A stretch of 64,000 nucleotides of DNA from Clitopilus passeckerianus (Eukaryota; Basidiomycota; Agaricomycetes; Agaricales; Entolomataceae), in assembly GCA_944990035.1 (NCBI GenBank), contig CALYLX010000030.1:1-64000 (forward strand), read 5' to 3'. Made by a program: the position numbers and the translations under genes. The notes under the pieces are model-generated. The model was given only the letters and a program-made list of their open reading frames with translations, was not told where the DNA came from and did no database searches. Positions 33,401 through 45,895 of this stretch are shown here, piece by piece (within the stretch, counting starts at the first letter, position 1; every line of letters begins with the position of its first letter).

Positions 33401-33781
33401 CCCAAGAAAACACCGACTGAGTTCACGAGATCCGGGTCAAAGGTAGAGCCAAGGGCGGTCGCACACTGGTACGGAACTTCGGTCAGGAGATCGAAAACGA
33501 GGCTCAATTGTGGATGATTACGGACCGGGAGGCATTGGGCTGGGGTCGACACAAAATGAGAAGATCCACGAACACCCTTGGACCAGTCAATCGCAAAGCT
33601 TAGCACGGAACAAAGAATGCAGTACATTTGGGCCATCGCTCATACGAATGGACGGAATACCAAGTCGTTCAATTGGAGTAGTATTCCACCAGTTGGGTCC
33701 CGCTAAGAGTGAGATTTTCTCTTCCGTCTTGAGTTTCGCAACAATGTCTGGGATAGACGCTTCCAAGAAGGGGCGGGGCAT
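30481..33781 (-). CDS. GH3 family beta-glucosidase with PA14 and fibronectin III domains
   Basis: This glycoside hydrolase family 3 enzyme should release glucose from cello-oligosaccharides or other beta-glucosides. From 33781 the protein starts MPRPFLEASIPDIVAK with no signal peptide. The first barrel follows: LLAGPNWWNT, RMSDGPNG, LLAPTCNIQRNPLGGRSFES, KHLVGNDQEHER. The nucleophile aspartate lies in GLIISDWYGTYGVDQ (about 32690-32790). The second domain has EGMVLLKNRGDVLPVS and AVIGPNAKE. A PA14 insert lies near 31700-32250. KTVDVVVFVGGLSPEWEAEG, GRLPLTLP and the C-terminal FnIII-like domain (GLSYTTF to ELKKDLIWTGL) complete it. About fourteen introns are needed. PA14-bearing GH3 enzymes lacking a leader are usually intracellular in fungi, so this is probably not a secreted cellulase. 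Substrate is not predictable. Confidence 0.88.
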
Positions 33782-33986
33782 GGTGGTTATACGCAGAAGA
33801 GCTTGTATGATTCAATAAACCCCAAGGCTTTTATTTACGGGATTTTGAGGCAACGGGTCCACAGGCATGGTCGTATGACGGGTTCGGCAATACGTCGGGC
33901 ATACTAACCCCTCAATTGAGTTCGGCCCCTTCGAGCCGTTTCTGCGATCAAAAATTATTAGCATCTAGCCTCAACGTTCAACGACC
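33782..33986. promoter_or_regulatory. Intergenic region between GH3 and UPF0538 genes
   Basis: These 205 bp separate two divergent start codons. No clear TATA box or regulator palindrome is seen. GC-rich CGGGTTCGGC (33879) and CCCTTCGAGCC (about 33929) are the only notable words. No open frame of interest. Confidence 0.3.
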
Positions 33987-34664
33987 ATGACAGAAATACT
34001 CACGAACACTACTCGCCCCAAGACATCTGCTACCCTTACAGTCCGGGTCATTAAATCTTTCGAGTTTAGGACGGAGAAGAGCCTTGTGCTGCACCACATA
34101 AACCTTGAAACGACAACGGTCGGCCAGCTCAAGGAGATCGTGCGTCAAGGTATACTACTGCCCCAGAAGGATCACCTTTCGATCAAGGTCTAATTTCGTA
34201 GCTGTACTCAGCAAGCCAGGATGGAAGCCATATCGCAACGTCTCTTTAGGTGGGATCCTCTGTTTTTGAGGCTATCAGATGACCAATAGCATGCAAGATA
34301 CGTTGAAACTTTATACCAAGGCTCATGGCGCCAAGGTCAGCCTTCCTCTTCATTTTAACTCTGAACATGTCTGTTGAACCTCATATAGACGAACAACTTG
34401 ATTATCAACCTCGACCATGACGATTGGATTCTTGACGACGACAGCCAAACCTTGGCTGCCTTAGGGTTTGGTGAGCTGAGTCATTCTCATTTAAGGTTGA
34501 CTCTGACCAAATGCTGTGCAGAAAACGAAACAGAAGTCAGTTTCTTCAATAGAGATCTATACGAAGCTTTTAAGCGCAACCCAGTCGTACGTCCCGTAAA
34601 CAATTGACGGATTCGATACCAATGCTCACGCTCATATGCACACTAGACCAGCTGGGATTCCTAG
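33987..34664 (+). CDS. UPF0538/C2orf76 family protein
   Basis: This small conserved eukaryotic protein of unknown function belongs to the UPF0538 (C2orf76) family. The start MTEILTNTTRPKTSATLTVR leads to VIKSFEFRTEKSLVLHHI and TTTVGQLKEIVRQ. The family's central motif is PGWKPYRNVSL, then DTLKLYTKAHGAK, TNNLIINLDHDDWILDD and ENETEVSFFNRDLYEAF. An added 3' splice (donor after the codon for V in NPV, acceptor near 34646) gives the usual ending NPVTSWDS, with the stop at 34662-34664. The first 34 residues plus the beta-grasp-like pattern suggest a ubiquitin-like fold; that is inference. Four introns are needed. Joining exon 1 to exon 2 requires one extra base near 34211-34215, so a deletion error is likely there. 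Confidence 0.78.
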
Positions 34665-34773
34665 CAAAGGTATTAAGAATGATGTATGGTCGACTATGTT
34701 TACAGTGTACATGATGCTAGTATCTATGGGTTGGAAAATCGAATGCTCCTACACTTAACGGATACAAATGAGA

Positions 34774-36245
34774 TCACTGGTTGGCACACTGTACTCTAGG
34801 CTCGTCTGAATCTTCGTCCATGTGGTCATCCGTAATACCACCCTTGTGTCGACTATCGGTGTCGTTGAGGCGTACCTCCTCCATGAGTACATTCTTCTCA
34901 AAGCTTTCGAGGGGTTGCCGAGGAGGCAGTGCCCGCTCGAGGAGAGGAATCTTGTCGATATCGATAGACTCGGGGAAGACGACGTCTAGCTTGACGTACA
35001 TATCTCCTGGTTCGTGATGCCGTTGAGACGGCATGCCTTGGCCATAGATAACTTTGAGATCGCCTTGAAAAAGAAGAACATTAGTTATGGGGAAAGTGCC
35101 AAGTTCACTACACTCACCGTTCTTGATCACCTCTCCTGGTTCAAGGTGGACAAGGAGAGCCCTGTCGTCGAGATGTTTAATGGCAAACTGACCTCCTGCC
35201 AATGCAGTCAGGATATCGATCTTGAATTCGATAATGAGGTCGTTTTCGTGGCGTTTGAAGCGGTCGTGTGGCTTCTCTTCAATAACAATGATCACATCTC
35301 CTGGTTCAGCACCAGGGGCTTGATCACTCTCGCCCCGGAATTGAACTGTTTGGCCACCCTTCATTCCCTTATCGATGTGGACTTCAAGCATTTTCTTGTC
35401 AGAGACCGTCTTCTTCCCTTTGCAAGCACCGCATCGATCCTTGGGGTTGATCATCTCTCCCGTCCCCGAACACTCGTCGCAGTTGGTCTGTATCTGTTGG
35501 ATCATAGGTCCCATCTGTCGCATCATAACCTTGATACCACGACCGCTACAAGACGTGCACGTTCGCACAGCGCCCTCCTTGCCACCTTTGCCTTTGCACT
35601 TTGTGCAGATGACGTTTCGTGTCAAGGCCAGCTTAGTGGTCTTCCCTTTGTACAGGTCTTCCAAGGAGACGTGGACACGGTGAACGAGATCTTTTGTCTT
35701 CTTGGGACCTTGAGATCGTCCACCTCCTCCACCGAAGAATCCACCACCTCCGCCGAACAACTGGCTGAAAAGATCCTGAAATTTTCATTTGGATCAACGT
35801 GAACGAAAATTCATTCGAATAATACACACCTGGGGGTCCATACCACCCATACCACCTTGCTCGGAGAGTCCTGCTTCACCCCTTGCATCATATATCGAAC
35901 GTCTTTCAGGGTCGGATAGGACCTCGTAGCTGTGAAAGAGGTCGGCGCCAGTATTGGATGAAAATAGCAGGCCGCTTACGCATGTGTCACTTCCTTGAAG
36001 AGCTCTGGGTCACCACCCTTGTCGGGATGCAGGCGGAGTGCCCTGGATAAAAAGGTCGTCAGAAATGCAGTGTGCAGCGTGAGGCTGAACTTGCACTACT
36101 TTTTACGGTAGGCCTTTTTCAGATCAGCATCTGAGGCATTGGGAGGAACTTCAAGAAGGTCGTAAAATTTACTGTCAAAAGCTGAGATTTAGCCTTCATT
36201 TCCCATCTTTCAGATACACACAAACTCTTACGTTTCCTTGACCAT
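34774..36245 (-). CDS. YDJ1: Type I Hsp40 (Ydj1/DNAJA) co-chaperone with CaaX end
   Basis: Ydj1-type Hsp40 delivers unfolded clients to Hsp70 and stimulates its ATPase, in the cytosol and on membranes. From 36245 the protein starts MVKETKFYDLLEVPPNASD. The J domain carries the HPD motif (RLHPDKGGDPE, about 36030). A glycine/phenylalanine stretch is GGGGGFFGGGGGRSQG. The zinc domain has four CxxCxGxG-type repeats (CTKCKGKG, CTSCSGRG, CDECSGTG, CGACKGKK). The client-binding domains follow: LEVHIDKGMKGGQTVQFRG, GDVIIVIEEKPHDRFKR. The protein ends VQCANQ. CANQ matches a CaaX box for farnesylation, as in yeast Ydj1 (CASQ). Five short introns are present, and the frame is clean. Confidence 0.95.
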
Positions 36246-36411
36246 GGTGAGTAGAAGGAGGGAAGGGGTGCTGTGCTGTTGCAGCGGATGGCAGCGGCTG
36301 TGATCTTTTTCTTTACAAATGCGGTCCTTCCACGAACATCTAGAGTATTCTACAGGTATTACAAAAAAGGAAACTATTTCCTTATACGGATTTCTGGTAT
36401 TTTTTGCCATT

Positions 36412-37862
36412 CTACTTGCTCACATCGGGATAAACATCGAATCGACGCTGTATGGTAACGGGAATTCCACGGCGAGCATCTTCGAGTACGCGAGGCTCTG
36501 TTGAAAGAAAAAAAAATCAGACGTTTTGTTGGTTGACACGACTTGAGATCTGACCAATGTCTGCGTAAATGATCTCTTCGCCTTCCTTCGCTTCCCCAAT
36601 GACTTGAGCCCTACAAAGGAGCTCGTTAGAAAACCGCGTCAAAATGGAACGAAGCGGTATAGTAGGTCTTACATAGGGTCAACCACCATAGAATGGCCCC
36701 ACTGCATCGTCTACAGTCAGCTTTGCCCTTGTACTATGTTTATTCACATACAGCATGGTAGCCAGCGCTCAAATCTCGAGCTGGGCTACACATCGACACG
36801 AAGACCTGATTGTCCACAGCGCTTTTGTGACTCTGGATAAGCTGCGTAAAAGAGTTACACATTCAAAGGATTACTGACCGTGCTCGTTGTAAGAGTTCCC
36901 AGTGGAGCGGTCCCGTAGTCAAGTTGAATGCACCAGGATAAATCAAAACATGACAACCTACAGATGTTTAGTTCAATGTACGCTGGTATTTTTGAGAGTA
37001 TGTCTTACCACGGCGGGCAGAAATCATCGCGAGCTCAGGGAAGCGTATGTCGTAACATATGCCCAGACCAATTCGGGCAAATTCTACTCATTTCCGTTTA
37101 GTCATTGGGAGGGAAATCGTGACGATGAAGACATGCCAGTATCAAAGAAATTCGTTGCTTCTCCTCCCGTGAGTGTCTCGCTTTCCTATGGGCATCTCAG
37201 GGATCCGAGCAACAGTGGTATCGACTCGGATAACGGACCGTGAATTTAATCTTTCCCGGAATCTCAATGTCGAATAGGTGGACCTTCCGATGAATGGTTA
37301 TCAGGTCTCCTACATGAACGTTGCTTCATGAGCGTCAATAGGACTTGTAAAAGATAGGTTACGCACCTTTGGGATTGTACACCGTACAGGTGTTGTATAT
37401 CTTGCCCGTTTCCCCATCTCGCTCAGGGATCGACCCTGCACGAACATTTTCAGTCAGATTATTGCAGCTCGGATGGCGTGAGTTCTCTTTCACCTCCAAT
37501 GAGCCAAGTTCCTGTTTCCTTTGCTGCTGCAGAAAGCATTTGGACGCTCGTGCTTTCTGACCTGGATGTGTCATACTCTGAGCCCTGTTTATAGTTTATG
37601 TTTTCCGCATAGACAGGGAAGTGAACATGGCCGTAAGGGGAGTTGAAGCATTCCTATGTCCTTCGTTAGTGCAACTCCGCGACAGCTTGGAAATGAAGCA
37701 TACTGGAAGCACAATTAGGTTCGGTCGTTTCAATTTGTTATTGGCAGCTTTGAGGATCTGCTGACGCGCATGGTTAAGGTTAGCAGCTTTGTCTGCCCCT
37801 ATGTTCCCCAGTTGAATAAGGGCCAATGTGAACGGGCGGAAAGTTGGTGGTTTAGGAATCAT
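36412..37862 (-). CDS. NIT2: Nitrilase-superfamily omega-amidase (NIT2 type)
   Basis: NIT2 hydrolyses alpha-ketoglutaramate and related omega-amides, closing the glutamine transaminase cycle. The start at [19 protein letters not shown] is chosen because it begins the conserved N-terminus; an in-frame ATG at 37922 abuts the next gene and is less likely. Motifs: [15 protein letters not shown] (contains one of the nitrilase glutamates), [32 protein letters not shown] (catalytic lysine region), [16 protein letters not shown] (catalytic cysteine, about 37040). The C-terminus, joined across an intron near 36490-36550, is [20 protein letters not shown] and DVYPDVSK. About nine introns are needed. 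It is head-to-head with the lipid-kinase-like gene, 60 bp apart. Confidence 0.88.
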
Positions 37863-37922
37863 TGTTACTGTGGATGGGGAAAGATCTGACTCTGACGCTG
37901 GTCTCCACATCAATCGCACCAT
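37863..37922. promoter_or_regulatory. Bidirectional intergenic region (NIT2 / DAG-kinase-like)
   Basis: At most 60 bp lie between the two divergent starts as annotated. If the longer NIT2 start were used, the two coding regions would abut exactly. Promoters must extend into coding or leader sequence. Confidence 0.35.
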
Positions 37923-39295
37923 ATGGGTGCTATCCTATCATCCTCAACTGGCGCAGGAACTACTAGGGCTCTCTTTCTGAATTCCATGACTCTCATCGTT
38001 GTCTATAACCCTGTTTGCGGTGATGGTACCGCTAAAGCCTTCTTCACGGAGACTGTGTTGCCCTTACTGGAACAACACCAACGGAGGGTAGATCACACCA
38101 TCGAAACAGCGTATGCCGGGCATGCTGGAGAGGCTCTGGCAGACATCCTGCTGAGGGGTTCAGATTCAGAAACCACGATCGTACTGGGCTCTGGCGATGG
38201 CACCTTGCATGAAATTATCAATCGTCTATCTACTGTCAATCCTCCTTCTGGACAGTTTCTGCCCAAGATAAACCTCGTGCTTGTTCCTTGTGGAACAGCG
38301 AATGCATTATTTTATTCCCTCTTTCCCCCCGATGATGGCACGACTACGCTATCAGACCCTACATTCAGGACTCGCTCGTTGCAGGCTTTTCTCGTGTTGG
38401 GAGGGACGATCCCACTTACACTCGCGATTTCTACCTTATCCGGACCCCCTGCAACCAAAGGGCGTCCTAAAGTGACAGTTTCCGCTGTCGTGACTTCAAC
38501 ATCGCTTCATGCAGCCATACTGAACGAGTCCGAACGTTTAAGAGCTGAACACCCTGGAATTGAAAGGTCGGATCCGTTCTACTCTCCACGTTATAGAGTT
38601 ATTGCCGACATGTCTTCAGATTTAAGATTGCAGCCCGTCAGAATAGCACTAAATGGTACCAGGCGTCCGTCAAGCTTCTCCCGGTTTCGGGGATTGGCAT
38701 CGTTCAAGTATACAACCCAACTTCACAGACCTTCACAGACCATCCACTCTCTTCTCTAGATGACCCAATAGTAGACCTTGAAGGTCCTTTCATGTATTTT
38801 TTGTCGACCGTAAACGTGGACCGCCTGGAGTCAGCTTTCCGAATTGCACCCCTTGCTAGGGCTTTGCCACCTGCGAAAGCCTCCTGTGAACTGGTTATAG
38901 TGCGTCCATCCAGAGACCCCTCTAATGACGAACAAGATACACCCGAAGCAAGAGAGGCCTTCGTTCCGAAAATTTGGTCGGTCCTTGGAGATGCATATGA
39001 TAACGGATCTCATATTGGAGCTCTCTACGACGAGGACGGGACAATTTCACATGAGGGAAGCAGCATCCCTGTTGTTGAATATATCCGGTGTGGAGGTTGG
39101 GAATGGATACCTGTAAGTGTAGATGAATGATTATCGCCACGAAACCTAATGTCTGATATTTCCAAGGATGAATACGATCCTGGTGCTCATATACTCTGCT
39201 CAGACGGAGCAATTCTGCATATCGAAGAGGGAGGCAGGGTAGTATGTGTGGCCGCAACACCTCAAGACCAAGCTGGGTTTGCTGTTTATGTTTAA
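37923..39295 (+). CDS. Diacylglycerol/sphingoid-base kinase-like protein (DAGK catalytic domain)
   Basis: This protein has the ATP-binding fold shared by diacylglycerol, sphingosine and ceramide kinases. After a short leader the domain begins TLIVVYNPVCGDGTAKAFF. The nucleotide loop is VLGSGDGTLHEIINRL (GGDGT type, about 38195), then NLVLVPCGTANALFYSLFP. The next block, RFKIAARQNSTKWYQASVKL, requires removal of a 50 bp intron ending near 38618. Later segments are GPFMYFLSTVNVDRLE, DGTISHEGSSIP and WEWIPDEYDPGAHILCSDGA. The segment FMYFLSTVN and the YDP motif resemble fungal LCB-kinase-like proteins rather than classical DGK, which has C1 domains. No membrane helix or C1 domain is seen. The exact lipid substrate cannot be assigned. 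Two introns; the frame is clean. Confidence 0.8.
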
Positions 39296-39407
39296 GGGAT
39301 GGGGGAAATTGCGAAATTGTTGAATTTAGAGATCGTAATATTTGCGTCATTTCATACAATGTTGCAAGGTTATATAACACTAGATTGTTTCCGCTGAGTT
39401 TGTATAA

Positions 39408-40339
<932 letters not shown>

Positions 40340-40352
40340 GTCAGCTATTTCT

Positions 40353-41948
40353 ATGGTTTATTCTGACGAGGAGGCACTAGAGGATGATCCAATTGACGAG
40401 GCTGAGCGGATGCAGGATACAAAGCTTCACGTTTCTTGACGACGAGCGCGAAAGCGGAGAAAGACGAAACGGTGAGGGCAAGCAATACCCAAGGGTTTGG
40501 TCCACGTCGAACAGACATAAAATCAAAACAGGCAGCAGCTCCCGCATCAATGGACCTCTCTCATCAACACCCAACTACCATCCGCGTCGTACGTGCTTGC
40601 TACAACGACGATGGCAAAGATCTTGTAGCAATCGCTGGTGAACACTCTGTCGATATTTTGTTCATAGTCGGTTCGCTTCAATTTCGAGTTCTATGAATTT
40701 CTTGTGAACCAAAGCTACCTCATTTAGAACGAATCCAGCGTCGGAATCCTCGCGTCCTTTCATACCGGGACTCCAGTCACTGCCATAGCTTGGTCTCCCG
40801 GGACAACTTCTCCAACTTCAAGCGCGTCATGGTCGATTGAGTAGGGCAACCATTGTCTGATGTGTGGCGCTTGAACTGACCACCTGTGAAGGTTGACAGT
40901 TGCAGGTTCAGACTTTGGACTCTATCTGTTGACAAAGTCGTCATCGCAAGATGAATACGTGTTCCCTTTCGGAGGTGGTCTCAGCGGCCATCATGGAAGG
41001 ATCAATGACATGTCGTTCTGTGGTGGACGGGGGACGGATTCTACACGCTACCTTGCTACAGTGGCTGGTGAGTGTAATGTTCTCTGGGAATCTACGGCCA
41101 AACCCAACGATAGCTGAACTGTTTATAGACGACAAGATGTTGATGGTGTGGGACCTTCTTCCCTCCGTCAATATACCCTCCAGTGGGCAGACCTCGGATG
41201 ATCGGAATAGCCCTTCCAGACCTCAACCTACTGCCTATGCGATTGCTTTCCGGCACCCGCTAACTGCTGTCGCTTCTCACGCATCTACTAGCAAGCAATT
41301 TGTTGTCGGTGACTCTCGAGGATCTGTGTTCGTGACGGACTGGCGCTCGGATCCCCAAGACGCGACTATCGGTTCGAGGCATTCCAGTGTCCTGGAATTG
41401 ACAGATCCGCTCCACTTATCCTCCACTACGCTTGGGTTGCCTACACATTGGTCTGGCTCCGTTGACTGGCGCAAGGATAATCCTGATATGTGGGTTATGC
41501 ATTCTTATCAATTTTTGCGTTCTGAACGAAGCCTTGTTAGTGTCGGGGCCCTGTACGGGTCCAAATTTTCGATCTGGGACATCTCTCAACTTCATGGTGG
41601 CAAGCCCACCGGCTCCGGAGTCAGTTTTCCAGAAGGGGGTCACCGCTTTAGGTTCGTCTGAATCTCTGGTTACTTGATTCTGAGGATAAACCTTCTTTTT
41701 CTGTTACATTCAGGTGGTGCCCGACGTACACAGATTATTTTGCAGTTTCGACGCAATCTCCCTCAAAAGGGGCATTAATTCATGTCCATAACATCAATTA
41801 CATGCAAGCGCAACCCACGCCTTTCCAGGTCTCATCTCGACCGCACTTTATTCAAGACTTTGATTTCCTAGCCTTACCAGGAATCCCCCGTATTGCGGCA
41901 GTGGTTGGGAAGTCACTCACTATTTTCTCAATTGGGGTCGATGCATAG
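40353..41948 (+). CDS. NUP37: WD40 repeat protein, Nup37-like
   Basis: Nup37 is a beta-propeller of the Nup107 (Y) complex of the nuclear pore. Clear repeats start at MDLSHQHPTTIRVVRACY and run through DLVAIAGEHSVDILFI, VTAIAWSPG, LTVAGSDFGLYLL, LSGHHGRINDM and DKMLMVWDLLPS. Later parts are FRHPLTAVASH, QFVVGDSRGSVFVTDWRSD, YGSKFSIWDISQ, and the end FDFLALPGIPRIAAVVGKS. Comparison by memory favours Nup37, but the WD family is hard to assign without a search. The first exon is uncertain: an acidic start at 40353 (MVYSDEEALEDDPIDEAE) would need a one-base change near 40423 to join the frame of KASRFLTTSAKAEKD; otherwise translation could begin at 40551. Four introns. Confidence 0.68.
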
Positions 41949-42125
41949 AATCAATGGCATATATTCGTAAATAGCTCAGTATTAGCAACAAGTAATAGAA
42001 AATACAAGAACGAAGGTTTGGACGCTAGAATTGCTTCTGCATTATAGGGAGTATGGAGGTAATGAAAGATATACTCAATGAAAGCTCGCAAAACATCAAA
42101 ATACATATGGTTTATGACAGCGGAA

Positions 42126-45106
42126 TCAATAGCTGAAGTTGTTCTGAACGGAGGACGGGGTTGGGGTATAATGCATCGGCTGATTGTACGAGTGCGCGTA
42201 AGTAGGCTGGCTGTAACTAGGCTCAACACCGTATCTTTCGACATGTTGAGGCGGAGGAGATGAACCCATGCCATACTCACTGACACCAAGATTGGTTTCA
42301 GAAAACATCAGGCGGTGGTAATGGGCATCTTGTTCGGACATGGTTGGTTGGTAGTTGTTGTAGCCTTGGTATTGATATGCAGCGGATGTCTGAGGAGAGG
42401 ATGGCCCGTGGGGGCCCCGTGGGGAGGGAAGATAATCTTGATTATATGTTTGCGAATGAGAAGGAGGGTTGACCGACGACGAGAAAGGCATAATCGCTTC
42501 TTGTACCGGGTGGGATGGTTGTACGTGGTTTGCGTGCCCCTGGACTGCACCCTGGGATGTGGAGGGGGCTAGATAATGGCATTAGATATTCGTTCAGGCG
42601 GAAGTCTGATCTGTCTTACCCATGAGACGGGGATCAAGCGGTATGTTGTGATTACCATAGCGTTCACGGTCCTTTCTGGTGCTAGCTATGTCCGTTGTCA
42701 CCAAGTTTTCGAGGAAGCGGGCATGGGTAACTGTTGAGATAATTTCCGAAGAGGTCGCGCATGTGTGCTTATAGGCATCTGCGGTCTGACGGACAAAACA
42801 GTACACATCATCAGTCGAAATCTGCAAAAACGGTGTTGCAGCAGAAGCTCGAGGAAGCTAATAGATTCGTGAGACAACTGATGTCGGTGAAGAAGTAATA
42901 TACGAACCTTCAGCAGCATGATTGCAGAATACGCAGACATCACTAAAACAGAATCCTGGCCATAGCGCTGTATGACCCGCCGTTGGTCAGCAAGATATTC
43001 TGCAATGAGCAAACATCGACATACCAACATCCCCATGCTGGCAAAATCTTCAGAGACTATACGCAACGACTCGCGTGCACTGCGGAAACAAATTCTCAAA
43101 GACTCGATGTCTTCACTGGTAGCAGAGGCCTATCTCGTAAGAGGATCAGCCGCGTTACAAGCCAGGTCTCGACACCGGAACGTACGGGAGATTTGATGAT
43201 AGCTTGAACGGCGAACGAATTAAGATACAGTTTCACGTGGAGCGAAAAGAATAATAAGAGGGAAGTATGGAATCTCTGCCCCCCAGCTGGAAGACCATGA
43301 GATCACTCGAAATGGGAAATCACTGAAGCATACCTCGGTTCATCTCATTCGTCCAGCGATCTGTCCATTCTTCAAGCTCAAGGTTGCAATTTTTCAGGCG
43401 GGCGTAGTCAACTTGGCGAGTCCCGCCAGGGCTCATGCATTGAGTGGACGCGTACACGTCGGCAACCTTAAGGCAAGTATGGGGGATGTGGAATGTATGT
43501 CAGAAAAGGGTCAACATACCGTGACACGGCGAAGAGCAACGAAGGCGGCCACTATAATATCTTCATGTCTGATAGCAGCATCGCCTTCTTTGTGCCAAGT
43601 GGCGGAATGGCGGACGAGATCATCCTCGGGAAGCATCCAGTGTTTGCCGGTCTGAGTGCTGAGACTACGGTCGTGAACGAACAAGACAAGATAGGTCCGC
43701 TCTCGGTTACGACGCTCTAGTTTTTGTAGTTCAGTCTCGTTGGCAGGCGGATTCGGCACAAAGCGATTTAGGCCAAGCTCTACGGCCATCCGACAAGCCT
43801 GGTACACGTTGATTAAGCGATGAGCAAGGGCGATGAAAGTAAGTGGAACATACGTAGCCAATATAAGTCCATGTGCGCTAAAATTGAGAGTCAAACAAAA
43901 ACTCAAGGTCGAGATGAATGAACGCACATTATCGTCGGGGATGCTCCAATACGTAAGGCAGGCGAATGCTTGCACGACCTCAACACGCTTCCAGGCCTCG
44001 GCGAATGCTTTAACGGCGAGCTCCTGCGCCAGCTTCTGACACGGCTTAAATGCTTCAGGCTTGAAAAACTTGCACCCTGCCATGATAATAGTTGTGAATA
44101 GGAAAGGGCATTTGGACCTGACATAGGTCACGGTGTGGAGTGAGGGGTCGAACAAGTTAATGAAGGGATTTAGTCGGAGATATAGAATGTCAAAGAACAC
44201 TTTGGCATCGTCCTCATTGATGATGCCGGCTGAGATAGGGTCTTGAACGCCGGAGAGTTCTGGGGTCGACTTGGACTGGGAGGCTGGGGGCGACGGGCGC
44301 TGCTGACTTCCGCGCACGGGAGCCAATTCTTCGGGGTTGAGAATAGTCTTGAAAAAAGAGTTCCGTCGTGTTTCGCACTTGATCATTTCTGCGGGGACAG
44401 GACGGATCGATTCTTCGGGTTGGTCGGGATCTTGTTCCTCCTCAACCTCCATGGAACGGCCGCCTGGCCCGGTACGGCCATAGTCGTCAATCGTGTACGT
44501 GGACGATCCTTCTCCTTGGAATTGAGACGAGCCCCAGACGTTCTCAAGAGGTTGCATGCTGGAGTAATGCGCGTCATGTGTGCTTCCTCTTGGTTCAGCA
44601 CTTTCGGTAGCCTGGGACTTCAGCTTCGCGGTGTTGAGCCCTTTTTCAAGTCGACGAAGCATCTTCGAAGCCTCGGATAACCTGGAAGAATGCATAAGCA
44701 TAAGCTGGGAGGGCGTTATTCGCCAAGACTCACTTTGAACCAGGCTTTCGTCCACGACGATGTTTCTCGAAGACACACCTACACAGCCCTCATAAGCGAA
44801 GACTTGGTTGAGGACTATGTTTCACTCACTCTACGTTGGACCTCTTGCATCGCTGGCAGGCTTTCAATCCATCTTCAGCACCAACACATTTCATCTAAGG
44901 TGGAATAAACAGAAGATACAAAGAGTGGCGTGGCGGCCAACAGACCTTGGCTTGTCTACATGTCGTACAAGCGCGGGCGCCTCGAACAATAGGTGCCTTT
45001 GAGCTGGAAGAAATGTATGGATACACATTGCCAAAATGTTTTAGGATACATGCAATGTTACTTACGAGGACTTGGAGTCCGAAGGGGAATCGGTGTTGTC
45101 GTTCAT
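42126..45106 (-). CDS. Zn2Cys6 fungal-specific transcription factor
   Basis: This is a probable sequence-specific regulator. From 45106 the protein starts MNDNTDSPSDSK. After an intron the binuclear cluster reads CTTCRQAKMKC, then CQRCKRSNVEC (the six cysteines are spread over three exons between 44760 and 45000). A basic linker RRGRKPG and a coiled-coil stretch (ASKMLRRLEKGLNTAKLK) follow. The middle homology region (fungal_trans) includes DAKVFFDILYLRLNPFINLF, FLFTTIIMAG, FACLTYWSIPDDN and AYQACRMAVELGLNRF (partly intron-split). The C-terminus is rich in S, P, Q and Y and ends SVQNNFSY. The target genes are unknown. It converges on the Nup37-like gene (177 bp between stops) and is the last host gene before the transposon nest. 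Confidence 0.88.
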
Positions 45107-45895
45107 AAGTCCCGACCGGTTTTCAACGAGTTGGAAAGGCGGTGATCAAAAAACGAAAGGAGTACACTTGAGAAATTCGCCGGAGGACGGTTACACAACC
45201 AAATTGAACAAAAGGAGTTCCACAGCCCAGAAATAGCGTTTGGCGTTGGTAACTCTATATACAGCAGCAATGGAGGCAGAATTGGAGAAAGCCTGGGGGC
45301 TGTTGAGGGAGATGATGGGGGCTTGAGGGGAGCGAGAAAACACCTTGCTGCCGGCAACTTGTTTACGCTTAGTTTGTCCGCTTACATATTATTTGCCCGA
45401 AACTTCCGACTACCTCGGCCCAGGCAATGATGAACGCCGGCCTCACCTACCTCAGGTGATCGCCGGAATGAAAGCGGTCTGGGCCTGCCCATGTCCTTTG
45501 TCTCCAACAGAACCCATTCTTCAATGCGGTATAGAAAAGTATTTTCAAGGCTACGAGTGCTGAATCCATGGAACTCACAGACTCAGCAAGTACACGGCCT
45601 CAAATCACACGCTTTAATATCAATGCGTAGTGTGGGAACCGGACTTGACCATGTAGGGAAGTTGCGATCCATTTACATCACAACTGATCAGTACCTCGAA
45701 ACACGATTATGTACTTAACATCACTACGTCATCAGTTGTCTACAGTGCCTTCAAGTTTGTGTTCTTTTCTGTTCCTAATGCAATAGTTGCTCAAACAGAG
45801 GGCAAATTTATCTGCTGCTATATAACTTAGGTAATTATGGGCAGTAGAGGACCAATTGGGGGCTGAAAGGCATAGTATTCTAAGCAGAGTTTATA
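45107..45895. other. Gene-free spacer before the transposon nest
   Basis: These 789 bp contain the presumed promoter of the Zn2Cys6 gene. No exon-like open frame, tRNA or repeat is recognisable. GC content falls towards the right, and the region ends at the TA dinucleotide (45894-45895) where the first Tc1-like element begins. Confidence 0.5.

Noticed and set aside
45345..45718. Open frames of 72-77 codons upstream of the transcription factor gene
   Set aside because: No known domain, no splice-consistent extension and no codon signal; most likely chance.
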